Shown here piece by piece: positions 12,809 through 24,800 of a DNA stretch of 64,000 bases. Every line of letters starts with the position of its first letter. Positions within the stretch are counted from its first letter, which is position 1. Source of the stretch: Lytechinus variegatus (taxonomy: Eukaryota > Echinodermata > Echinoidea > Temnopleuroida > Toxopneustidae); NCBI RefSeq assembly GCF_018143015.1, contig NC_054746.1, positions 42,908,201 to 42,972,200 of the forward strand. The letters run 5' to 3'. The notes under the pieces were generated by a model. That model ran no database searches. It was not told the DNA's origin and saw only the letters and a list, made by a program, of their open reading frames with translations. The translations under genes were made by a program, and so were the position numbers.

Positions 12809-15800
12809 CTGTAAAACAAAAACGGCAAATAACAGAGAAAATTACAATGTTTATTATGAAATCTTGAAGAATCTATAATTTCTGCATGGAAAAAGGATCA
12901 ATGCTTACGAAAATATAGATAAGGGGCACATTGATTGAATGGGGATCGTAAACCATCAGAAATGATCAAACATTCTTAAAGGGATCGTTTAACTTTGTGA
13001 GCAATTGATTTAAAAAATTCTCAAACTGAGACGAAACATGTGTATGAGTGCCTGTACTTGTCCTCAAAAACCCTGAAACTGACCACAATATAGGATGAAA
13101 AACTCTAATTTAGATACAAAGTAGCAATTTATTAGCTTGAATTTGAGAACCGTCTAGTAGATGGGTTCAGCTTATGACCAGTTTTCTCCAATTCAAAAAG
13201 TCTGTTGGCTATGTTGACTGACTTCTGCTGTGTGTATCTCCTATACACACGCTATTATTAGCTGCACTGTACATTCAGTGTATACCTTGTACACACTGTA
13301 TGTAGGTCATGCTGTGTTCATCTAGAGTTAATGTGTTGTGTTGCACAGATTCGCTCTATACATATAGTCATTGAAACCAACTCCTAATTATTTTCAAACT
13401 TTGGTTTACATCTTCCAGGTTTTAAAAGTGATCCTGTATATATAATACTTTGAAACTTTTGGGATGGTATTCTTACACTATAAGCCTACTGTTCAGCCCA
13501 TTTTCAAGAACCAAAATAAATCAGAACAAAATGAAATGATCACTTTAAGACATCAGGGACTCAGTGCAGAACAAGAGAAAGAAAGGTAACATTTTGCATC
13601 TTGATAGCAAACATGAAGACCTTTTACCTTCTAGACTTGGCAAGCTTTTATATTAGAAATAATAACATATGATACTACGCGGGGTATGCTGGGAGAATCT
13701 TACTGATATGGCTACTCACTGTAAATAAAAGAAATGATTATTACTGCTACAACAAATGAAGGAGAAAAGGAATTATGAAGCAAAAATGAAAGTAACTTTA
13801 AATTGATATTGTTGCAGATAGAATTCTACTTAAGAAAAAGGTACGCTCTCCTAAACCTAAGATTATTTTGGAAGTAGCTTGCGTAACTGAAAGACATAGC
13901 ATCTTGTTAATAATAACCTGAAATCAATGAATTTTCAAATTACTTATTAAGCTTGCACCTGTGACAGGAAATGTGTCAGTAAAAAAATGAATTATTAATG
14001 TACTAACTACTTACTTGGGATACCAATGAGTTCTTGTGCTTTGAGGACGTATTTCTGGGCATTAACTGGAAGCTCATCAAACTTCCTAGCATGTATAGTG
14101 CTAGTCTTCCATCCAGGCATAGTTACATATTCAACCTCAACCTCCTTCAACACATCTTGATGGGCTGTAGAGAAATAAAAGAAGTATCGTCAACCAATGA
14201 CCTGTGTGTTACAGATCAATTTCTTTTTGTTTTCTAATTAGTAGACCAGATAGAATCACAAACTTCTTGGTATTTTGCGCATATGTTGGACATCCCAGAT
14301 TTATACAAACAATAACATAATAGATTTGACACAAAATAAGTATCCCTTGTAGGGAAAAATCATCTGGCAACCTATGAGCCATGATTGGCCACAAAGAACC
14401 AAACTGAAAAATCTTGAGCAAGTTTATTGAAAACTGGTCTTTTATTGAAGCATATTGTTATTTTCCCAATATTTAACACTACATCTTTGTAATGTGAGAA
14501 TAAATAACAAAGTTAGTAACAATTCATGATTATGGAAAGCGGAATCTTTCATTTTGTTTTTACCTGGAAATGAAGCAAGTGGTTCTCCATTGACAAGGTA
14601 TTTTACTCCAATCTTAATCTCATCAAAGATATCTAGAATATCCAGCTTAGTCATAGCAAGTCTATCAGGGGTTATACAAACAAACAAGAAACATGAAATT
14701 ATTCAAAGTACTTCTATTATATACAAATATTTGCATCTGCTTTCAAGATGTTCAATTCCTAGAATGTTTCCTAAAACTATTATTCATGCATGGGTGAACC
14801 ATGGAAAGCAACAATTAAATCTTTTCCAATGCCAACAACAGTTGATGTGCAGATTATAATTCTTTAAGTGATGCTCCCCAAACTCATAATTAAAAGGATC
14901 CTTTTTTTAAATTGAAATCAGTGCAATAGAAACACAAAAAATATATCATATTAATCTGAAAGCAGTGATGAATCACAAAATTTATGTAAAAAAAATCACA
15001 CATATAGCGGGGATATAAACGATATATGGAATTGCACTTAAATAGGTCTTCACAAAAACTAGATTGATTTGTCTGGCTCATAACAGACTCAATATCTCTC
15101 AAGTGATGTTTTGAACCCTTTCTACAATCTTTTTAATACCATTCAAACCAAGCATCATGCAATGCTGAATCTCTGATGAAGTTTTTACATGTACTTACGC
15201 ACTAAATCCATTGATCATATGGACGTATTTAAGAAGAACCACATCTAACCAACCACATCGTCGTCTTCTCTTTGTCGTTACACCAAACTCTTGTCCTGTG
15301 CTCTGTAACAGATCTCCAATTTCCTGTTAACATAAATAATTTAAAAAGAATAAAGGGGAGAGATTAGTTAAAGCCATTATGATCCCAGTGCACAATACTC
15401 AATCAAAAAGTAAGCTGATTCATAATATTTGTATTGTCTACAATTCGAAGGAAACTGCATTTCTTCTCATTACAAGCCTTAAATACATTCAAATAATTTT
15501 TTTTGGGTAATTAAACATGCTCATATTTTCATGACAAAAGGGAAACTTTTCTACTATCTCAATACTTATTGGATAATTTTGATTGATCTCTGCATTTAGT
15601 TATTTATTAAAATCTGATCATAACAAAAACTTCATGAAAAGAGGAAGCATATACTCAAGCTTCAAGGACGACACTGAAAAAATGTATTTACACAATGAAC
15701 TAATACAAGTACAACTGAAAATAACCTATCAACTTCCTTAACCAAGCCAGAAAACCCTTCAAGTAATGATAATATTCCAAGGTAAAATAATGTATACAGT

Positions 15801-18800
15801 TTTATTTTTTGAAATCGTACACATAAACAGAGACGAATCTTTGCTTCATGGTACTCTGAATATTACTGAGATATAAGAAACATTCATAAACCCCAATCCT
15901 ACTTACATTCAGCTGCTCGGTTGGAAAGGCACCATCTCCTACCCTGGTAGTATAAGCTTTTACTACACCATATACTTCCCCAATACTCCGAGGTGGAATA
16001 CCTAACCCTGTACAAACACCACCAATTGAACAGTTTGAAGATGTAACGTATGGATACGTTCCTGGAATAAAGAACAAATAGAAAAAACATATCAGACCAT
16101 GTTAAAGAATTCAGGAAGGCTAAATAAGTTTATTCACAGGAATATTTGCAATGCAAAATGACAGTATACATAGAAAATAATTTTTGGTTTAGAAATACTT
16201 GTTGAGAATAGATTCTTTGTCCATTAGACACATGGAAACGTTGTGCAAATCTTGAAAACTCAACTTTCCATACAAAACATATTCATTTGACTATATCAGG
16301 TAATCAAAATATTTTTCACTACACCTCATACTATCATAACGAAAACAAACACGTGCAAGAACTTGAAGGCATGCAATATTCTAAATAACAATTTCAAGAC
16401 CCAGCAAAAGCCAAACTCGATTTTCATGAGCTGTGAATAACCTGTTTGAATCAAAATCAGACATGAGTCTGCTTAACATCACATCTACGGTAGAGCAGAA
16501 TCTAAAAAAATATTGAAATGTATCTATTGACATATCAAACTTCTCACCAAAGTCGATGTCAAGCATGGTAGCATTGGCACCCTCCACCAGGATCCGTTTA
16601 CCAGGTTCTTTGAGTAGTGAATCCATTAGAAAGACTGTATCACACACCATAGGCTTGATCTCTTCAGCGTAATTCTGTATCATGGTGTTTCAAATAGGGA
16701 ATATAATTCAATTTAATCAAACTATAATGCTTCCAAATAAATCTATATTCAATTTACTTTAATTCCATTTCAAAAGTAAAATTAATTCAATGGCTGATAT
16801 TTTAAGATATTATAAACAAAGTGGAAATTTAGAAGTTTTGTGTGGGTTGTCTCAAAAGGAACTATTGTCTGTAAATATAATCCTAGATAATCTTGTAAAT
16901 GAGAATCCTTCTTATTTGAAAAATCACCTCAACCTCAAAACCATAAGGATTGATCATCGATCATAATTTGTATTAATTAAAATTAAGTATTAGGCAAATG
17001 GTTAGGATCCACTTAGCCCCCAGAAACTAGGTGAAGTGTGCCCATCAATTTTTTTTAAATTAATCAATCCCCTCTTTAGAAACATGTATTAACCCTATCT
17101 TAACTGGGCTATTTCAGACCAACATATACTGGGGATGCCCTCAGATCTTGGCCGTTGATTGCGCGGTCGCCGCAAAAATTTGCACACTCGCAGAGCAGGA
17201 GGTAAACTACAAGACTGTGTAGTAAAATTTTTTTAAAATTAATTGCTTATATTTTAACAGCCTAGTGGTGAAATTTGTCGAGGGGGGCCCCACCCCCAGT
17301 TTAATAAGGGTTAAGAACATGATTAAGACTAGAGAGCAACTTTCATGACCAACTGAGATTAATTCAACATCTCAAAAATGTGAAGATCCTGTTCATGACC
17401 ACACTCATTTCCAAGAAAGATTAATATCACATTCCACTTCCTATTTCACTATCATTTCAAACTGAAGGTCTTCACCTTATATCTCTGTAGTTCAGACTCC
17501 ACATCGACTTCAAGTTGAGGAAACAGTTTCTGATGAATATTGACTAGTGCTCGAAACCTATGAGAAAACATCAAGTTGTTAATAAGATTCTCTGAAGTCA
17601 CAAAATTTTACAGATCAGTAAATATTCATTTCAACATTAAACTTCCTTCCTACTGCACCTCAATTTATTATTTCATAAAATCACATTAAAATAGAATGAC
17701 CTAGTGCTTGCATCATGAAAGGAGTTGTGCATGCCCTTGCAAATCCACTATGAATATCATTTTGGCAAAGTTAGGCATGTACACAAGTGCATTAAAAGCA
17801 CCTTGCCACCACCATTGTTACAACAAAGTCATTAACTATAAGCTGCATGTTTTTTTTACAGTAATAATTATGATATGCATTTATATAGTGCAAATCATAT
17901 TTCTACATTGCAAAGTAACCAAAGTCAAACATAATTGTAAATGACTTTTCCTGCTTATGCATGAAACAGAACACACAATATTTTTTCTTTAATGATAGTA
18001 GTTTCAGCATACTCATTTCGTAGACATTTGTACAACTTCTGTAATATCTTCATCACTTCTGTTTGTATGGACATACATGTACATCAAAGTAATAAAATAT
18101 ATATGAACGGATATGTGAATATTCAGCAATACTAATAGACATGATTGTGTTATTCTCAGAGCATCTAGAGCACAGTAGCCAGTAATCTGTTTATAGGCCA
18201 TGGTCTAAACTCTGTGCTAAAATTATGAGAAGCTGAAGATATCGAAATTGGGTAAACATTGTAGATGTTTTTTAGGTTTACTAACTATGCATTTTTGTCA
18301 TGCAATGGCAAAGAATACTGATTGTTATTATTCACCAACATTTATCAATGACGTAAGACATGAGCTTATATATCTACCCAGTATTGGTAAAGATTTGTGT
18401 TTCAATTGGCTATCCACAGTCAAACCAACTTCAGAATATGGGCCAGTAGGGCGATTCCACACTAGAACTTCAAAAATATCATAAATTTCAACATGCTTTC
18501 AATAAGTCATAAGTAGTGTAATATTTTACTATGATACCTAAATTTTATGAAAATTATGAGTTTTAACCAAAAGTGAAGACAGATATAGTTTTTTGGGGGG
18601 AGAACAATGGAATTTAAAATTTTCAATAATTTTGCTCATTGAATAGTCAAGTACAAATTCCACCTGAAACAATTATTTGCAAAGCAAGAGAAGATTGAAA
18701 ATATTGCAGGTCAATAATATATCATTGATGGTTCCAAATAATATCTACAACATTTTCATGATCCATAATAGGGGCAGCCCTGATTTTTCCGAACCTATTT

Positions 18801-21800
18801 TTGGCAATGTCCCGTACGACACATGACAATGCAAAAGTTTTTCCTACAATTTTATTTTTGATGATGCAATTTCATAAAATGAGTTTCTCTTTGTTTGACC
18901 CATGGGTGATCGATTTATCCCATAAGGATCTAATTACTGCCCTTCATTTTTCAATTATTGTCCTATTAAAAAATGTCCCATACGACACACGCTGTGTCGT
19001 ACGGGACATGTCCCGTACGACACACATCTAATTGCAGGATTTGGATTCAGAAACCATAAATAGTAGGCATATTTAAATTCATTTAATTGATTTAACATAA
19101 AGTGAACTGAAAAAGTACTTTGTTTATCTCCATAGAACATGAAATAGGTGATTCTAAACATTTTAATTGATTTCATGTAGGCTTATTCTTTTGTGAATCC
19201 CTTCAGCTAAACTGGTGATTTTCACTGATCAGAGCAGGTTAATTTCTTTTCATTGAGCATGAAAAGAAAACTTTTATATTTCAACCTAGCCTGGAAGATG
19301 ACTTCCTCTTGCATGCTAATGTGGAATTATTATAAGATGTAAAAAAAATCATATCAATCATCATGATCATCTATTTGGACTTCCCTTATTGAATATTGAA
19401 ACTCCTTACGTTTTTCAAGTTGTAAAAAAAATCTTGAAAATAAGACAAACCATATGGTTTCATGAAATGCAGATGGGTTTGAAAAAGTAGAACTGCATTT
19501 CTTTAGACAAAAAAATTGTGACCAAAAAAGGGAAAAAAAGTGACAGTTGTGACATATATGTAGATATACATTTTATATAAAAAATCATAACATCATGATC
19601 ATTTTAGCCCCATAATTTACACAAAGTTTCATTCATTTATTGTTTAAATAGTGTTTGGAAATCATCAATTAGTTCCCTAAAATATAACTTCACACAAAAC
19701 CTGAAGTTTTTCAGCTCGTAAAAATGCTGTGAACACTTGTACATTTCCCATCATGAAAAAAATTATAACATATTGCTCCCAATTGTATATATTGAGGTTA
19801 CTTAATTGTATTGTCCTGAATGACTGCTTATTAAAAGATTATTCATAAATAAGCAAGAATTTAGGGGCAATGCTCCTTCTGATTGATAAAAAGTTCATGT
19901 TTATTTATTCAGGCTGCCCAGTACAACACGCAGTGCCTGTACAACACACAAGTGTCCCGTACGACACACAAGTGTCCCGTACGACACACAAGTGTCCCGT
20001 ACGACACACAATTGTCCCGTACGACACATTATTTTGTTTATGATATATTGACAGAAATATTCATCTAATAGCGGTTTCTAACCTAATGAATGTCTTAGTT
20101 TGATGGGATTATCATTATCATCAGCCAAATAATGTGATTGAAGAAGTCAAAGTGACATAAAGTAAGAAAGTTTGGCTTCAATTTAGAGATGTCCCGTACG
20201 ACACATTTTGAATGTCCCGTACGCCACAGTGTTCTCGAAAATCATAATTTGCTTTATTTATTCATGAATGTTTATTTTGCTTTCTTTTGTAAATGTGTTT
20301 GTTCTTGGGTAATTGAGTGTCAATTTGAGTTCAGTTTCTATGAAATTTATCTGCCCAACTCACAGACTTTTGAGTACAAACTTGAGGTTTCTAAAAAAGC
20401 CACTTTTTCTGCGTCCGTACGACACATTACTATTTTTAATCTGTATTATACAGGATGTGAATTCAAGTCATGTTAAGTCTTGGTTTTTCTTACACTCTGG
20501 TAGTAGTTGATGACCACCTATAGTTACTGGAATATTTTTTGTTTTTTCTTGTCAAAAACTGTCAAATGTTCTCTAAATGTCCCGTACGACACGTATGGAA
20601 TCACCCAGTAGTGGCTACAGATGATCTATCCAACTTACTTCTCTTCAAAGACTTTGAAATCCCCCATCAGATCACAGACACGAATGCCAGTCCTGCTGGC
20701 TTTAGAAGAATACGTCGGGCCAATTCCTTTCTTTGTCGTGCCAAGACTGTAGAAGAAAACAAAAATATATAAAAAAAAAACCCCAATTAATTTGATAATA
20801 CTACCGGTAATTGAAAACAAATATACTAAATTCAATTTAAATAGTTATTTGATTGACAAAAGTATAGTGAGCTTACAAATATTTTGTTTTATTACATGTA
20901 GAAAAAAAATCTACCAGTGATAGAATGGATTCACTCCAATGGTATACTGAAGTGATCCTTTTCATATATGTACATAAGAAGACACACTTGGAGTCGCCAT
21001 TAACATCAAACAACCCCCTCATGGCTGTCTCCTGCCTATGGTAATTGTGTTTAAAAAGTTATTTTTCCATATCAAAGAAACTGTTCATGCATGTATAATG
21101 AAAATGTGTTTGTATGCATTTTTCTGTGATATTATATTGTTTTGTATCATGTTATTAAATGTATGGTCATGTACAACACAATCAACCAACCAAACAAATA
21201 AGAAGGGAGATACATCTGTAGACACAGCATCTATTCATTATCTTGAATCTCAATGTATGTAAGCTGGTACAGATAACTTTTGTGAAAGGTCAAGGCATCA
21301 ATCAGTATCTAAAGTCAGCATCCAATTAATTGCTATACTTATTAAGTATGGTGCATCATTATCACGTTGAGGAGTAGCATTTATATTTGCTTTTACAAAA
21401 ATCGCTTGTTACTTCATTTTTTGAAAGACGTAAGGTTAGGATCAGAGTGCTGGTTTTATGCTCAGAACAATGTGAGCATCAGGCTTGGTGTTTGGGTTGA
21501 TGTAAGATTTTGTTTTAATACTAAATAGGTTCATTATTGCGGATTGAAATAATCGCTAGAGGGTATTCATTTGTCTCGCAATCTACTATGGTCAACAAGG
21601 AAATTCGTGATCACTCTCGCAAAAAGTGTTCACAGGCTTTCTAGGAAATTCGTGATCACTCTCGCAAAAAGTGTTCACTAGCTTACAAGTTCACGAGCTT
21701 TCGAGTGCCGCTGCAACTCTTTATCAAATTTCCTTGTTGACCATAGTAGATTGCGAGACAAATGAATACCCTCTAGCAATTATTTTTTTTTATTAGACTT

Positions 21801-24800
21801 CATGAGCAGAGCAGAAACAAGGCAGCAAATGTAAGCTTGGTGAATGTCAATGAATCATTCCATCATTCTTTGTAAGGTTTCATTGGTTGAAATAATAACC
21901 CAATATTTTTTGCTCATTGACCTTTCTCTAGCTAAAACTAATAAACATACACTTGAGTTTCACAAAGTTAAAGATCTTATTCTACGTCATTGTTCTATCA
22001 AGGTTGTCTTTTTAAATCCATCTGAAGTTTTGGTACATTCAGTAATGTGAGTTCAACTGGACTATCTTCTTCATCTAAGATATTACAGTCTGTAAAACGT
22101 GTAGTGACTGACAGACTGTTGAATCATATTTTATCCATTCACTCCTTGTGAAAATATGAATTTTAAATTTACAAGTATCAGAAGTACAATGACTGCATAT
22201 TAGGGAGCTCCAAACAAATACTACATCCTAAAATTTTCAGCTTAAACCATGCTTTATTAAAAAAGTATTGTAAATAGCTCAATAAGTTTAAAAGAAAAAT
22301 AAAAGGTAAATAACTCATCCTGTGAAATATACTTTACTGAGAGTCTGGGATGAGAAATAACATAATGAACTTGATTGCTGACTTTCTTACCTTTCCACCC
22401 CAGAAAAATGTGGATTTGAATCAATAGAGAAAAATCAAACAGGCATAACGCTGAAAATTTCATCAAAATCTTATATGAAATAAGAAAGTTTTGACACTTA
22501 TGTCATAACTTCTTTATTTTACAAACTAATTTGATGAATTTTTCAGCATTATGCTAGCTGGATTTTTCTCTTTTTACTCAATTTAACTTTTTCTTGAGAT
22601 GGACTTGTCCTTTAAATTTGTATTTCTTTGGGGAGTTAGAATATCAAAACCAAAAGAGAATGAAGAATACAAATCACCATGTGACAGCCATGTGACTAAC
22701 ACTCCATTTAACAAAAACAAAACCTTTCAATTTACTCATGAAGCTTTCTGATTGAAGAGTGTGTTCACATGAGTGCAGAATGATTCATTTAAAGTTATAC
22801 CAAACCACAATTTTGGTATGTACCCACAACTAATTCCTCTATAACAACCTTATTAATGATCAAATTAATCAAATATATGAATAGAAGTGAAAAAATGTGA
22901 CAAACAAATACATACAAAATTGAAATTATGTAGGCTAAATGAATCTAAACAAGTAGAGCTCAGATGTACACTGTATGAATAGATGTTTGTCTATGGACAT
23001 TGTGATCTGGGCCCCATCTTACAAAGAGTTGCAACTGATCTGATCAATCTCAAATATATGGAATTCCATCAATGTCAATTATTTTCTACAAAAAAATTGC
23101 ATGATGTCCTTTGGAAACAGAGTTACAATGAATTTCAAGAAAACAATGAATGTATGATTATACAAAACATCTAAAAAATATTTTGAACATGCATTTTATA
23201 TGTTGATATTGCCCGCTTTCAATAGTTGAGATTGATTGGATCAATCATAACTCTTTGTAAGACAGGGCCCTGATCGTATAAACATGTATGGTGAGTCAGA
23301 TCAATAGACAGAGACCTGGGAGATTAATGATCTAGTTCAGTAAATTAGATGTAAGCTCTATAAAGGACAGTCAAAATACAAGGAAAACATCACCAGACTA
23401 GACCTGGGATTGTGAATTAAGGCTGTGACCTTTGCTTTAATAAATCTGGTTTGTTACAACTGAATACCAGCAATCATCATTCTGAAAAAGGAAAGAAGCC
23501 TGAGATATCACTTGTAAGGAAACAAATTTTGAAATTTCTATTATGTAAAATCTATCTGGCAAATCATTCCATAAATGAAGCTTTATCTGCTTGTAACAAT
23601 TTTGATCTTTTAATTTTCTCGGAAAGCTTTATAGACATCCTACAGAGTCTTGAATTAATAAATAAAGACAAGATAAGACAAAAAATAGTAAATAAATCTC
23701 CAATTGAACACAGGCTCGCATCATGTATCACAATGTGTCAGTTGTCTCTTAATGTGAAAGGTCAGGCACTGTTCATCATGAAAAAAAAACAACATAATCA
23801 TGAATCAGCATTTCAAATAATGATCCAAACCAAAACTACAGTATTGAGAAGTTTGGTGGTAAAACAGGGTATAGTAAAAAAGCAGGGGGGGGGGGGGGTT
23901 ATGACACCATTACTGTTTTTAGTCTTCATTATACAAAATATTGACTTTTTATTTTATTTTCCCTTCAATAATTGTAATGATTGGCTCTCCTTGAATATGT
24001 GAAATCAACAACTCTTAGTAAATATTACGCCTATAGTATCAAATATCAAATCTACAAACCAGGAAATATTTCATAAAACTTTTAAAAAAAAAGAATTAAA
24101 AAAAAGATATATCACCCAGGTTGTGTATAAAACTGCTTTGTGCGACTAATAAATATATAAAAAAAATCTACATCCAACTTCCAAAAAAAAACAACTTAAG
24201 TGTAAAATTTGTTCCATCTTGTTTATTTTTCTGTTTATTTTCAAATTTATTTGGGTTGTACTTACAAACGATGAAGCTTATGAATAAAATTTCAATAAAT
24301 AATTCTCAGATAAAGAGCATCAATACTAATACTGACAGCTGCAAGTCAAACTGATTTTATAATCATACTTCAATATTTAAGGTACAAGAAAGAGAGGTAG
24401 AGAAGGTGCCTCTTTTACCGACCATCTCTGCAGAACAAGATCATCATCATACATTTCATATCAAAAGAAGGTTTTATGATTCCATTTTGCATCATATTGA
24501 TTAAAGAATGCACCTGCTTTCATTAATAGAAATGGGGTCAATCATCTCAGGTGTAATCAAATGACTGTAATCAATAGGTCTACAAATATCACACCGCTAC
24601 CTTACTCAGAAGAATGAAAATACGTCACAAACAGTTGTATATTAATAGCAGTTTCCAAGCAACAGCAAATCATTTATTTTTATAAAACTAACCTACATGT
24701 AAGTTTAAACTTGTTGTCCTTTATACCAATTATTAGACTTGGTATTCATAGTTTTGGCCTTCAAAATGGATGGCAAAACAACCATTGAAAGCCATCTGCC

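Larger units (their letters stand above)
18808..20593. repeat. Cluster of a 16-bp word TGTCCCGTACGACACA in ADSS intron 5
   Basis: Copies start near 18808, 18974 (one mismatch), 18993 (minus strand), 19009, six 20-bp tandem units at 19912-20030, 20190, 20213 (one mismatch), 20412 (shortened) and 20578. All but one read in the same direction. Spacing is irregular (16 bp to about 900 bp). The core CGTACG is palindromic. The word was not seen elsewhere in the window. Sequence between copies is ordinary AT-rich intron. Possible natures are a transposase- or other protein-binding site, a degraded nonautonomous element with subterminal repeats, or a spreading short repeat. Confidence 0.85.

Noticed and set aside
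13230-13320. Short GTACACACTGTATG / CATTCAGTGTATACC hairpin as a microRNA
   Set aside because: The stem is short and imperfect, and no conserved mature sequence is recognised.
18780-20600. CRISPR-like array from the repeated 16-bp word
   Set aside because: Spacing is irregular, copies face both ways, spacers are not of uniform length, and the host is an animal genome.
23451-24002. A 183-codon open stretch in ADSS intron 4
   Set aside because: It begins at a non-ATG codon, has no known domain, crosses a G-run and reads as low-complexity AT-rich sequence; no splice structure was found.
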